From an uncultured Verrucomicrobiota bacterium (lineage in GTDB: Bacteria > Verrucomicrobiota > Verrucomicrobiia > Opitutales > Opitutaceae): a stretch of DNA of 64,000 nucleotides. Positions within the stretch are counted from its first letter, which is position 1. The number at the start of each line of letters is the position of its first letter. Below the pieces are notes generated by a model that searched no databases, had not been told where the DNA came from, and worked only from the letters and a program-made list of their open reading frames with translations. Shown in pieces: positions 45,651 to 54,555 of this stretch. A program made the position numbers and the translations under genes. Where the stretch lies: NCBI GenBank assembly GCA_903876795.1, contig CAIRBK010000080.1, forward strand, positions 29,865 to 93,864. Direction: 5' to 3'.

Positions 45651-47321
45651 ATGTCCGCCGCTTCCACTCCCGACCCAAGTGCTTTCAAAAAAAGCTCCGT
45701 TCGCTCCCAAGAGCCTGCCAAAGGCTTGAAGCGTTTCACCCCGATCACCCTTAGGCGCAAGGGCGATTCCCTGCAGGTCCAGCTTCACTGGAAACGGCTG
45801 TTCTTATTCTTGGTGGTGACTGGCCTGACGACATGGTTTTCTCTGGCGTCATCAGCCTTCTTGTTCCTGAAATACAAGCGGGGCTTCTACGAGGTAAAAT
45901 TCACGGATATGCTGCTGCTGCCGGCGCGCTGGGACGAATACCAAAAGGCGCGTGGCGACTTCCTGATCAAGAAGGCCCAAGAAGACCTCAAGGAGCAAAA
46001 ATACCGCGAGGCCTTTAATGGCTTGAGGCTCGGCCTCATAAAATCACCCACCAACAAAGAAGGACGGTTGTTGCTGACCCAATTTTACGGACTTTGGAAA
46101 CGGCCCGACCTGGGACGACAAACGCTCCTGGACGGCTTCCGCTACTTTAAGGATGACGCTGATTATCTTAAAATTCTATTCTCATTCTTACTCCAACAGC
46201 AAGAAGACAAGCAAGTTATAGCCTTCTACAAGGAACTTCTGGAAACCGATAAGACCGTTAATCCGCGCAATCAACTCGTGGCCATGGCCGGAGCCTCGGC
46301 CTGTTACTTCCGAGGAAACTACGACGAAGCGGAGACCATTCTCCGAGACTACCGCTTGGAAAACGTGCGCGAGGGCCGCCTGCTAACAGCCCGAATCAAC
46401 TGGGATCGGGGCGCCAAGGATCAAGCACTTGAAATCCTGCGTGCGCTGGCGAACGAATCTCCAGGCGACGTGGAGATTTACAGCCAGACGATCGCCTACC
46501 TGCGGGAAGCCGGACGTGATAACGAAGCCCGCCGTGAAAGTTTTCTCCGCTCGCTGGCCAACCCGAGCGACGCCCGTGCCCGCATCGATCAACTCTACGC
46601 CAACCACCGCGAGGGCGACACTGTATCCGTAAAAGCCAACACCGAGGATATCTACCGCGACTTCAGCAACGACGCCAACGTGCTGCTCGCCTTGGCCGAT
46701 TTTGCCGCCAACACCGGCGATCCCGCGCTGGCACGTCGCATCTACGACCACACCAAGGCCATGAATCTGAACTGGGAAGGCGCCGCCCTCATGGCCGTGG
46801 AAGCGAACATCGTTGCCAAGAAATACCAGTCCGCACTCGAGCTTGTCCGCCAGTTCCTCAAAGACGACCAGTCTTGGGGAAAACGCTACTACACGGTCTT
46901 CAACGGCCTCCAAGCCATCGCCCATTACGGCCTGGGCGATGCCGATGCCGCCCAGCTTTTCCTTAACAATTTTCTCACCCAGACGAATGTTCGCGCTGAC
47001 AATCTGATGGCCGTCTCCAGGCGACTGCTGGTGGTCGGCGCCAAAACCCAGGCCCGCCAAGTGCTGGAGCAGGCCGTTCAAACCGACGCCCTCAACCAAG
47101 CCGCGCTGACCGGTCTCGTCCAGCTCGACCTTGAGCTGAACAACACCCCACCCCTGGCCGCAAACCTCCGCAAGCTCCTCACCATGCGGAAGCCCTCCCA
47201 GGACATCCTGCGCACCGCCTACGGCAAGCTCGGCAGCGACCTCTTCCTTTTCTCGCCGGATCGCAGCAGCCTCCTTCAAGACCTTCGAGCCGCGATCAAA
47301 GATCAACCCGCCAATTCCTGA
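45651..47321 (+). CDS. TPR-containing membrane protein of the EPS locus
   Basis: A 556-residue protein with one N-terminal membrane helix (about residues 47-70, LFLFLVVTGLTTWFSLASSA) and a long helical solenoid of tetratricopeptide-like repeats (ACYFRGNYDEAETILRDYR, DQALEILRALANESPGD and others). It is the only plus-strand gene of the EPS region, divergent from the barrel gene. Such proteins usually scaffold polysaccharide or protein export. Function not assigned; the start at 45651 is the ATG before MSAASTPDPSA. Confidence 0.82.
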   Translation: MSAASTPDPSAFKKSSVRSQEPAKGLKRFTPITLRRKGDSLQVQLHWKRLFLFLVVTGLTTWFSLASSAFLFLKYKRGFYEVKFTDMLLLPARWDEYQKARGDFLIKKAQEDLKEQKYREAFNGLRLGLIKSPTNKEGRLLLTQFYGLWKRPDLGRQTLLDGFRYFKDDADYLKILFSFLLQQQEDKQVIAFYKELLETDKTVNPRNQLVAMAGASACYFRGNYDEAETILRDYRLENVREGRLLTARINWDRGAKDQALEILRALANESPGDVEIYSQTIAYLREAGRDNEARRESFLRSLANPSDARARIDQLYANHREGDTVSVKANTEDIYRDFSNDANVLLALADFAANTGDPALARRIYDHTKAMNLNWEGAALMAVEANIVAKKYQSALELVRQFLKDDQSWGKRYYTVFNGLQAIAHYGLGDADAAQLFLNNFLTQTNVRADNLMAVSRRLLVVGAKTQARQVLEQAVQTDALNQAALTGLVQLDLELNNTPPLAANLRKLLTMRKPSQDILRTAYGKLGSDLFLFSPDRSSLLQDLRAAIKDQPANS

Positions 47322-47371
47322 GCCTGAAGTGCTCCCCGACCGTCCCGGAAACCGCGCCCGCCGACCGCAGC

Positions 47372-48613
47372 TCAACCGGCGAACGTAGTTAGAAGCTCCG
47401 CGTAGATCTTGGCGCTGGCGACCAGTTCGCGGACCGAGGCGCGTTCATCAACCGCGTGGTAATTGTGACCGCCTGGACCGTAGCCGAGCGTGGGAATCTT
47501 CAGGTTGTGCGCGAAGAAATGCATGTCGTTGAAACCGGTCGAAGTCATGAACACGGCCGGTCTCCGGCGCACACGGGCCACGCAGCCCGCCATCGCCCGG
47601 AAAAACGGCGCGTCGGGCGGCGTGAAGCACGGGTGATTGTGGGAAACCTTTTCGACGGTGATGCGGCATTGCGGGATGGCCTTCGCCGCCGTGCGCAAGA
47701 ACCCACGCAATTCGCGCTCGGCGGCCGCCACCGACTCGGAAGGCACCACGCGGCGATCAATCGAAAAACTGGCAAACGCCGGCACGGTGTTGATCTTGCC
47801 GCCGGGTCCGGGGGCGAAGACGCCGCCGACATTGAGCGTCGGAGTGCGCACTTTGCCATCGGGCGCGGTGAACGCCCGCGCGGCAAGCGCACGCTTGTGG
47901 TCGTCGAGCGCGCGCACCAGGGCGGCCATCTTTTCGAGAGCGTTGACGCCTCTCTCGGGCTGACTCCCGTGGGCGGCGCGGCCGTGCACGGTGACGTTGA
48001 GCCAGACCACGCCGTTGTGTCCGCAACACACGCCGCTCCCCTCGCCGCCCTCCATCACGATCGCGTAGTCGGGGCGGATCGGCGCGTGTCGCACCAGCCA
48101 GCCTGCACCGAGTTCCGAGTCGGTCTCCTCGTCGGCGGTGAACGAGACCTCGATGTTGAGCTTCGGGTCGGTGCGGGTGGCCTTGAGCGCCCGCAACGCC
48201 AGCAACAGCGAGGCATGCGAGCCCTTCATGTCGGACGTGCCGCGACCGTAGACCCAGCCACGCTCGACCTCGCCGCTGAAGGGATCGCCATGCCGCCAGA
48301 TACCCGAGACCGGGACGACATCGTAGTGGGCGTTGAAATGCAGGGTCTTTTTCGCGCGGCGGGCGGCCAGCTTGCCGAGGACGTTGTAGCGCGGGAAGGC
48401 GTGCTGGCCGAGCGGGAGGTGGCTCTTGGCCAGCGCGGCAGGGACGGTGTAGCGGCGCACCTTCAAGCCGGCGCCGTCGAGCTCGGCGACCAGCAGCCGG
48501 GTGATCGCGTCGTAGTGATCGCCGGGCGGGTTGACGGTCGGCAGGCGGACCAGTCGCTGCAACAGGGCAACCAGGTCGGCGGCATGGGCGTCGATATAGT
48601 CGGAGGGAGACAT
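47372..48613 (-). CDS. M20-family metallopeptidase (ArgE/DapE/ACY1 type)
   Basis: A 413-residue di-zinc hydrolase. LHFNAHYDVVPVSG carries the first ligand and base, YGRGTSDMKGSHASLL the bridging Asp, and FTADEETDSELGAGWLV the Glu pair; the dimerisation domain then follows (NVTVHGRAAHGSQPERGVN). Members deacylate N-acyl amino acids or cut dipeptides. Because argJ recycles the acetyl group, an ArgE role is not needed; the substrate stays open. The start at 48613 gives the usual length and leaves a 104-base divergent gap to pdxH. Confidence 0.92.
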   Translation of the reverse strand: MSPSDYIDAHAADLVALLQRLVRLPTVNPPGDHYDAITRLLVAELDGAGLKVRRYTVPAALAKSHLPLGQHAFPRYNVLGKLAARRAKKTLHFNAHYDVVPVSGIWRHGDPFSGEVERGWVYGRGTSDMKGSHASLLLALRALKATRTDPKLNIEVSFTADEETDSELGAGWLVRHAPIRPDYAIVMEGGEGSGVCCGHNGVVWLNVTVHGRAAHGSQPERGVNALEKMAALVRALDDHKRALAARAFTAPDGKVRTPTLNVGGVFAPGPGGKINTVPAFASFSIDRRVVPSESVAAAERELRGFLRTAAKAIPQCRITVEKVSHNHPCFTPPDAPFFRAMAGCVARVRRRPAVFMTSTGFNDMHFFAHNLKIPTLGYGPGGHNYHAVDERASVRELVASAKIYAELLTTFAG

Positions 48614-48717
48614 CGGGCGGAGGCTAGAAGCGACGTTCCGGCGGGCGAGGCGATATTCGCGGAGACACGCGATGATTTTTGACAGCCGCACGACGCCGCG
48701 CATCGTCGGCGCAAACC

Positions 48718-49359
48718 ATGTCCCTCTCCGATCTCCGCAAAGATTACAGCCTCTCCGGCCTGCTGGAAAAGGACCTCGCACGGGACCCCTTCCGGCAATT
48801 CGAGAAGTGGTTCCAGGAGGCCGAAGCCGCCAAGATCACCGAGCCGAACGCCATGACGCTGGCCACCGCGACGCGCGACGGCCGCCCCTCCGCCCGCACC
48901 GTGCTGCTCAAGGGCCTCGATGGTCGCGGCTTCGTTTTCTACACCAACCACGAGAGTCGCAAGGGCCGCGAACTTGCCGAGAATCCGCGCGCCGCCCTGG
49001 TCTTCCCCTGGATCTCACTGGAGCGCCAGGTCATCGTCGAGGGTCTGCTCGTCAAGCTCAGCCGCGAGGAGAGTTCCGCTTATTTCCACAGCCGCCCGCG
49101 CGCCAGCCAGCTCGGCGCCTGGGTTTCCCAACAGAGCGCAGTCATTGCCGGCCGCGCCACTTTGGAGGACGCCATGAAGGCCTTGGAAAAAAAATACGCC
49201 GGTGCCGAGGTGCCCCTGCCGCCCGCCTGGGGCGGCTACCGCCTTACACCGGAGACCGTGGAATTTTGGCAGGGGCGCCGCAGCCGCCTGCATGACCGCC
49301 TGCGCTACCGCCGAGAGACCCCTGCGGGCGACTGGATCATCGAACGCCTCGCGCCCTAA
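48718..49359 (+). CDS. pdxH: Pyridoxamine 5'-phosphate oxidase
   Basis: A 213-residue FMN enzyme that oxidises pyridoxamine or pyridoxine phosphate to pyridoxal phosphate. Blocks: [55 protein letters not shown], and the C-terminal [18 protein letters not shown], which is the family signature. The ATG at 48718 is used. It starts a run of three genes with gaps of 8 and 11 bases. Confidence 0.97.
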   Translation: MSLSDLRKDYSLSGLLEKDLARDPFRQFEKWFQEAEAAKITEPNAMTLATATRDGRPSARTVLLKGLDGRGFVFYTNHESRKGRELAENPRAALVFPWISLERQVIVEGLLVKLSREESSAYFHSRPRASQLGAWVSQQSAVIAGRATLEDAMKALEKKYAGAEVPLPPAWGGYRLTPETVEFWQGRRSRLHDRLRYRRETPAGDWIIERLAP

Positions 49360-49367
49360 GCGCCCCC

Positions 49368-50297
49368 ATGAAAATCCTGCTAACCGGCGCCTCCGGCCTG
49401 CTCGGTGCCGCCTTCGCCCAGGCAGCCACTCGTCGCGGCCATAACGTGATCGGCATGGTCGGCACGTTCGCCGGCCACATACCCGGTCTCGCCGAAAAAC
49501 GTTCCCTGGACCTGACCGACGAGACTGGGGCGACATCGGCCATCCTGGAGGTTTTTCCCGACGCCATCGTCAACTGCGCCGCCGTCTCCGAACCCGCCCG
49601 GTGCGAGGCCGATCCCGCCCGCGCCCAGGCCCTCAACGTCGCCCTTCCGGCGCTGCTTGCGCGCCTCGCCCACCACCTCAGCGCGCGAATCATCCACCTC
49701 TCTTCCGAACAGGTGTTCGACGGCGCGGATACCGCGCCTTACGCCGTCAAAAGCACCGTCAACCCCATCAATCTCTACGCCCGCCAAAAGGTCGAAAGCG
49801 AACGACTCGTGCACGCCGCCGCGCCCGGCTTCGCCATCACGTTGCGCATCCCCCTGCTCACCGGCAACAGCCTCGGAGGCAACCGTAGTCTTCACGAGCG
49901 TCTCTTCGCCGACTGGGCCGCCGGGCGGACGCCCCAGGTTTACACCGACGAGATTCGCCAGCCTTGCACCGCCGCCAACGTCGCCGACCTCATGGTCGAG
50001 CTTCTCGAGCGCAACGACGTGCGCGGTGTCTTCCATTGGGCGGGTGCGGAAGCCCTGTCGCGCCACGAACTCGCCCGCCGCATCCGCGCGCATTTTAAGT
50101 TGAACGACACCGCCGCCCCGCTGGAGCCCGTCTCCCGCGCGGCCGATCCCCGGGCCGCGGCCAAGCGCCAAGCCAGCCTGGCCCTCGATCTCAAGCCCCT
50201 CGCCGGCACGGTCAAAACCCCCATCGAAACCTTCGACGCGCAACTCGACCAACTCATCCTGCCGCCCGCCTGTCGCGCCTGGTATTTCAGCGGCTGA
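49368..50297 (+). CDS. RmlD-like NAD(P)-dependent sugar-nucleotide reductase
   Basis: A 309-residue short-chain dehydrogenase of the extended RmlD/MAT2B type. Rossmann motif LLTGASGLLGAAFA at residues 4-17; NCAAVSEPARCEADPARAQALN; HLSSEQVFDG; then the catalytic YxxxK as YARQKVESERL. It resembles dTDP-4-dehydrorhamnose reductase, but no other rhamnose genes are near, so the substrate is open. It lies between pdxH and a lipoate-ligase-like gene. Confidence 0.85.
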   Translation: MKILLTGASGLLGAAFAQAATRRGHNVIGMVGTFAGHIPGLAEKRSLDLTDETGATSAILEVFPDAIVNCAAVSEPARCEADPARAQALNVALPALLARLAHHLSARIIHLSSEQVFDGADTAPYAVKSTVNPINLYARQKVESERLVHAAAPGFAITLRIPLLTGNSLGGNRSLHERLFADWAAGRTPQVYTDEIRQPCTAANVADLMVELLERNDVRGVFHWAGAEALSRHELARRIRAHFKLNDTAAPLEPVSRAADPRAAAKRQASLALDLKPLAGTVKTPIETFDAQLDQLILPPACRAWYFSG

Positions 50298-50308
50298 CGC
50301 CCTTCTCC

Positions 50309-51037
50309 ATGCAGCTCGACCTCCTGCCCGACCGCACCGCCGGTGCCGCCGAGAACATGGCGACGGACCTCCTCCTGCTGCAACGCTACCCGGCTCCGGC
50401 CCACGCCCGCTTCCGCCATTATGATTGGCGCTCGCCCGCCTTCACCTTTGGCTTCGGCCAAAAAATCGCCTACGTCAGCGGACAACTCGACCTCCTCGCA
50501 CCTGGGGAACACCTCGACCTCACCCGCCGCCCGACGGGCGGCGGCGTGGTGGACCATCGCGACGACTGGACCTTCTCCCTGGTGATCCCCCGCGGCCACC
50601 TGCTCTACGACGCCCGCGCCACCGAGAGCTACCGCCGCGTCCACGCCGACCTCGCCGCCGCCCTCCGCGACCAGGGCCGGCCGGTGGTGCTCAAGGACAC
50701 CTGCGAAGCCTCCGCCGACGACGCCACCTGCGCAACCGGCCCCACCGTGTGCTTCATCCGCCCGGAACTCCATGACGTCCTTCACGCCGGCACCGGCGCC
50801 AAGGTGGCCGGCGCGGCGCAGAAACGCACCAAGCACGGCCTGCTCTTCCAGGGCAGCATAGCCCGGAGCGCGCTGGGCGATCTGGACTGGGAAGCGTTCG
50901 CCGGAACCTTCACGTCGCGTCTCGCCGCCACCCTCGGGGCCGAGGCGGTCGCGACCCCGTGGCCCGACTTCGCGGAGGGCGAGCTCGACGGGCTCGCGGA
51001 GCAATACTCCGCAACGGAGTGGATCGAGTATCGCTGA
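50309..51037 (+). CDS. Lipoate-protein ligase/octanoyltransferase family protein
   Basis: A 242-residue member of the BPL/LplA/LipB superfamily. TRRPTGGGVVDHRDDWTFSL contains the RRxxGGG nucleotide/acyl-binding loop and GAKVAGAAQKRTKHGLLFQG the catalytic Lys region. It may attach lipoate or octanoate to E2 and H proteins, but the H-containing lHHGTl motif is altered (HGLLFQGS). The gene is the last of pdxH-RmlD-like-ligase; no lipoyl-domain gene is near. Confidence 0.85.
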   Translation: MQLDLLPDRTAGAAENMATDLLLLQRYPAPAHARFRHYDWRSPAFTFGFGQKIAYVSGQLDLLAPGEHLDLTRRPTGGGVVDHRDDWTFSLVIPRGHLLYDARATESYRRVHADLAAALRDQGRPVVLKDTCEASADDATCATGPTVCFIRPELHDVLHAGTGAKVAGAAQKRTKHGLLFQGSIARSALGDLDWEAFAGTFTSRLAATLGAEAVATPWPDFAEGELDGLAEQYSATEWIEYR

Positions 51038-51363
51038 CGCCCGGCCGCCGCAGCGACGTCGGAAAAGATGAAAAAATCCGGGCGCCGGGGCCGCCACGCC
51101 CACGCCCGGCGCCTCCGCAGACCAGCCCTCCGCGCAGAAACCAACCGCATTCCCGGAGGAGAAAAACAGATTGTATCTGAATAATGATACAAATAAGGCC
51201 GCGATTCCGGCCGGCTCCAAAAAACCCGCGTTCAGGCCCACTGGACTCTTGCAATTATAATTTGCCCTCTGATGCTTTCGTTGCGCGGCGCATAGTGCGC
51301 CAAGCGCCCGAAGGCATTCTTCGGGCGTCATACCAGAACCAAACATCCACACAGGAACATCCC
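51038..51363. other. 326-base non-coding leader before the Lys-rich small protein
   Basis: No plausible gene is seen. TTGTATC and GATACAA (about 51170-51191) form a small inverted repeat. A TATAAT hexamer is at 51256-51261 without a clear -35 element. The spacing to the ATG at 51364 would leave a leader of nearly 100 bases. Confidence 0.5.
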
Positions 51364-51453
51364 ATGGCCAAAGCCAAAAAGACCGTAAAGAAAGTCGCTG
51401 CCAAGAAACCCGCCGTCAAAAAAGCGGTGAAAAAGGTCGCCAAAAAGAAGTAA
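51364..51453 (+). CDS. 29-residue Lys/Ala/Val-rich basic protein
   Basis: MAKAKKTVKKVAAKKPAVKK and nine further residues, almost entirely Lys, Ala and Val with one Pro and one Thr. The composition is that of the C-terminal tail of histone H1 or of bacterial Hc2/AlgP-type DNA-binding proteins. AGGAAC lies eight bases before the ATG as a ribosome site, and a strong terminator follows, so this short frame is very probably expressed. Possible function: nucleoid or RNA binding (inference). Confidence 0.75.
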   Translation: MAKAKKTVKKVAAKKPAVKKAVKKVAKKK

Positions 51454-51485
51454 CGAGCCCTCCGCCCGTTGCTTTTTTTTTGGCC

Positions 51486-51517
51486 AACAGCCGCCCGGGA
51501 AACCGGGCGGCTGTTTT
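51486..51517 (+). terminator. Terminator of the Lys-rich gene
   Basis: A 13-bp stem AACAGCCGCCCGG/CCGGGCGGCTGTT (51486-51498 with 51503-51515), GAAA tetraloop and a T run to 51517. One of the strongest hairpins in the window, 33 bases after the stop. Confidence 0.92.
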
Positions 51518-51553
51518 GTTTTCCGTGCCTCGCCGGTCGCGGCCGGGGGGCGG

Positions 51554-51895
51554 TCAGTCCATCCAATAACCGCCGCCCTTTTTCCCCGTGCCGACGCCGA
51601 CGGCCTCCAATTCCTCGACCGCCTCCTCGGTGGGAGCCTCCTCCAACGGGGCAAACCGCTCCGAGGAAAAACCGAGTTCCTGCTGGCCGGCGTGAAAGGG
51701 ATCGGGCGGGTTGACCAACTCGGCCAGGAGCAGGCCCACGGTCGCGCTGTCGCCTCCCTTGACCACGCGCTCGCGGCCGAGGAACACCTCGCGGACGGTG
51801 TAGGTGTTTCCCTTGACGGGCAGCTGCTTGTAGATCGCGCGGATGACCGCGCTGAAGGTGTCGTTTGTGCAGACTACTTTTTGTCCTTTAACCAT
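51554..51895 (-). CDS. Conserved hypothetical protein (113 aa)
   Basis: A 113-residue acidic protein starting MVKGQKVVCTNDTFSAVIRA and containing LPVKGNTYTVREVFLGRE. The N-terminal KGxKVVCxxD with YTVREV resembles small beta-barrel proteins of unknown function seen in phages and Verrucomicrobia. The C-terminus is Glu-rich and then Gly-rich. It is 59 bases downstream of the DUF5069 gene on the same strand. Not assigned further. Confidence 0.65.
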   Translation of the reverse strand: MVKGQKVVCTNDTFSAVIRAIYKQLPVKGNTYTVREVFLGRERVVKGGDSATVGLLLAELVNPPDPFHAGQQELGFSSERFAPLEEAPTEEAVEELEAVGVGTGKKGGGYWMD

Positions 51896-51954
51896 GGTGG
51901 GGGACGTTGGGAGGGTTCGTTAGGGGAGGCAACCGACGAGACGAGGTGCGGATG

Positions 51955-52416
51955 TTAATCGATGCGGCCCTCGTCAAAGTCGATCAGGTCGGGCACGCTG
52001 ATGATCTGTTCCGCGCGGTCGGCGCAGCCCATGTTGGTGAGCGCCTCCTTCAAAAACTCGCGGCCGGCGGGGGTCATGCCCTTCTGAACCAGCTCGCGGT
52101 TCCACTTTTCGGCGCGGACGTCGGCCGTCAGGAGGGCCTTTAGACCGGACTCGATTTCCTCGGCGGTGGTGGCGGCATGCACGATTTTCTCAATCGCCGC
52201 CGGATCTACACCGAGGTGCATGCAGAGGAAGCGGTCGAGGCCGCGCTTGTAATTCTTGGCGTAGCTGGCCGGCAGCGCGCCGTGCGCTTTGACATAGGCG
52301 CATTTGGCAAGGAAGCGCGGCAGGTAGAGCAGCCCGGTCGCCGGATGCGGGCGATAAGGCGACGGCAGGCAGGTGAGCACTTCACCAGTCGAACCGGGGA
52401 TGGGTTTGGAAGGCAT
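51955..52416 (-). CDS. DUF5069 domain protein
   Basis: A 153-residue protein of the DUF5069 family. LLYLPRFLAKCAYVKAHGALP, followed by LDRFLCMHLGVDPAAIEKIV, is the typical block. Function unknown; the family is common in Verrucomicrobia and Planctomycetes. The ATG at 52416 is chosen over an upstream frame that would overlap the DUF481 gene. It ends in an acidic tail. Confidence 0.85.
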   Translation of the reverse strand: MPSKPIPGSTGEVLTCLPSPYRPHPATGLLYLPRFLAKCAYVKAHGALPASYAKNYKRGLDRFLCMHLGVDPAAIEKIVHAATTAEEIESGLKALLTADVRAEKWNRELVQKGMTPAGREFLKEALTNMGCADRAEQIISVPDLIDFDEGRID

Positions 52417-52466
52417 GGCGGTTGAATGGACCCGAGTCGCCGCCGGATGGGAATCTCTTTCCACTA

Positions 52467-53507
52467 CTACTCCCAATTGAACACGAATCGGGTGAAATAG
52501 ACGGTATCCAGCTTCTTCACGCCGTCACCCGGAAGGCTGTTGTAGTCGGTGGTAAGCCCCAGCCGCAGTTTCCAAACCCGCTTCGACAGCGGGATCTCGA
52601 AATACGACTCGTGCATGAAGCGGTAGCTGGAGAAATCATCAAAGGCGGGCACGAAGGTCACCTCGTTGACCAGCCTCGTATCCCTGAAGTCGTAGGTGTG
52701 ATGGACGCCGAGGTCCAAGCCGAAGCTCTGCACCGTATCGTTGCGCTTGTTATCGTAGCTTTCATAGCGGTAGGACAAGCCCGCGCGCCCGGCCAGGTGC
52801 TGGCCCTTCTCCTTGATGAAATCATAGCCGAAGCCGCTGCCGGCCACGCTGGAGAGCGCGATGCGCTTCACGCGGTCATAGCCGCTCTCGTCGCGGGCAT
52901 ACCACGAACGGCGCCCGGAGAAGTTGTCGGAGTAATCCACACCGATCTTGAACTGGTCGGCGGAGGTGGTGCCGTTGGAAGTCTGGCGCCTGAAGGCGGA
53001 ATAAATCTGAAAAACGTCGTGAGATCCCGTGCGTTTGGCGCGGGCGCTCAGGGCGGTGCCGAACTGCTCGCGGTTGCCGGTCTTGCCGGTGATGTCGCCG
53101 GCCGCCTCGTAGCGCCACTTCGGCTCGCGGGCGGCCACCGCCGGATCTTTCGCTCCGGGAGCCCAGGTCGCGGCAATCTGGCCGACCTTGGCCGTGACGG
53201 GTTCGCCTTCGCCGGAAACGAGCACCCGGCCGTCCTCGGTCATGGACAAAACGCCATTCACCACCCGCCCGTCGACCAGCCGCACGAAGCGCGCCTGGTC
53301 GGTTTGCAGGCTGGCGACCTCCGACTGTTTGATGGTGAGATCGCCGGCGTAATCGGTTCCCAGCACGATCCTGGAGCCGTCGATCTTCTTGATGTTGCCC
53401 ACCAGGCGGGCTCCGCCTCGCGTCTCCACCACATCCGCCATGACCGCACCCGCAAAAAAAAAGGAAAGAGCCAGGGCGGCCAGAGCGCGGGCGATGCGGG
53501 AAATCAT
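52467..53507 (-). CDS. DUF481 outer membrane beta-barrel protein
   Basis: A 346-residue exported protein. The signal peptide is in the first 24 residues (ALAALALSFFFAGAVMA). A small SH3-like part (GGARLVGNIKKIDGSRIVLG) is followed by the DUF481 barrel (DITGKTGNREQFGTALSARA onward) and a C-terminal strand ending WE. Known relatives respond to salt or sit in the outer membrane; function here is unknown. The ATG at 53507 is fixed by the signal peptide. It is divergent from the methyltransferase gene. Confidence 0.85.
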   Translation of the reverse strand: MISRIARALAALALSFFFAGAVMADVVETRGGARLVGNIKKIDGSRIVLGTDYAGDLTIKQSEVASLQTDQARFVRLVDGRVVNGVLSMTEDGRVLVSGEGEPVTAKVGQIAATWAPGAKDPAVAAREPKWRYEAAGDITGKTGNREQFGTALSARAKRTGSHDVFQIYSAFRRQTSNGTTSADQFKIGVDYSDNFSGRRSWYARDESGYDRVKRIALSSVAGSGFGYDFIKEKGQHLAGRAGLSYRYESYDNKRNDTVQSFGLDLGVHHTYDFRDTRLVNEVTFVPAFDDFSSYRFMHESYFEIPLSKRVWKLRLGLTTDYNSLPGDGVKKLDTVYFTRFVFNWE

Positions 53508-53627
53508 GATGCCGAGCATAGGAATAAAGGGAGTCGCGCGCGTCAAACGCCCAGCGTGATCCCGACCGGAAAACCCTCCGCAAAGGCGCTCGACAGTACC
53601 CTGCCGTCAGCGTTGCTTCGCCTGATA

Positions 53628-54533
53628 ATGCCCGCAGCCGACTCCGCCCAACGCCCCTCGCTCATTCTCGCCGACCGCTGGCAAGACTATCAGTTGCTCG
53701 ACTGCGGCGACGGCATGAAACAGGAGCGCTGGGGCGACGTTGTGCTCGTGCGCCCCGACCCGCAGATCATCTGGCCCAAACGCTCCGGCCCCGACTGGAA
53801 AGCCTGGGACGCCTTTTACCACCGCAGCGAAAAAGGCGGCGGCCGCTGGGAGAACCGCAAGCCCCTGCCCGACTCCTGGCGCATCCGCTACCAGTCGCTC
53901 GACCTCACCTTCCGCATACACCCGACTTCCTTCAAACACACCGGCCTGTTCCCCGAGCAGGCGGTCAACTGGGAGTGGTTCTCCGCCAAGATCAAGGCCG
54001 CCCGCAGCGCCGGCCGCGAGGTCAACGTCCTCAACCTCTTCGGCTACACCGGCGCCGCCACCTGCGCCGCCGCCAAGGCCGGCGCCGGCGTCACCCACAT
54101 CGACGCCGCCGAGGGCATGGTCAAGTGGTGCAAGGAAAACGCCGCCCTCTCCGGGCTCGCCGACGCCCCCATCCGCTTCATCACCGACGACTGCCTCAAA
54201 TTCGTCCGCCGCGAACTCAAGCGCGGCAAGAAATACGACGCCGTCATCATGGATCCGCCCACCTACGGACGCGGCAGCACCGGCGAGATGTGGCGCCTCG
54301 AGGACCACCTGTGGCCGCTCCTGAAAGAATGCCGGGAACTTCTCACCGCCCAACCGCTCTTTTTCCTGATCAACGCCTACACCGCCCGCCTCTCGCCAAC
54401 CGTCGTGGTCAACCTCCTCACCGAGCTCATGGCCGGTCGCGGCGGCACGATCACCGGCGGCGAAGTCGGCATCCCCATCAAGGCCGACGGCAAAATCCTC
54501 CCCTGCGGCATCTACGGCCGCTGGGAAGCGTGA
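53628..54533 (+). CDS. RlmI-like class I SAM-dependent methyltransferase
   Basis: A 301-residue methyltransferase resembling the rRNA cytosine C5 enzymes of the RlmI family but without the N-terminal PUA domain. LNLFGYTGAATCAAAKAGAG holds the SAM-binding Gly motif, HIDAAEGMVKWCKEN the acidic residue, and VIMDPPTYGRG the catalytic motif IV. The ATG at 53628 is used; the longer open frame upstream is antisense to the DUF481 gene. lpxR starts 22 bases after the stop. Confidence 0.88.
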   Translation: MPAADSAQRPSLILADRWQDYQLLDCGDGMKQERWGDVVLVRPDPQIIWPKRSGPDWKAWDAFYHRSEKGGGRWENRKPLPDSWRIRYQSLDLTFRIHPTSFKHTGLFPEQAVNWEWFSAKIKAARSAGREVNVLNLFGYTGAATCAAAKAGAGVTHIDAAEGMVKWCKENAALSGLADAPIRFITDDCLKFVRRELKRGKKYDAVIMDPPTYGRGSTGEMWRLEDHLWPLLKECRELLTAQPLFFLINAYTARLSPTVVVNLLTELMAGRGGTITGGEVGIPIKADGKILPCGIYGRWEA

Positions 54534-54555
54534 AGCGACCCGCCGCACCGCACCC

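Noticed and set aside
52422..53627. Long upstream extension of the RlmI-like methyltransferase frame
   Set aside because: This part is antisense to the DUF481 gene and shows no protein features; the methyltransferase starts at 53628.
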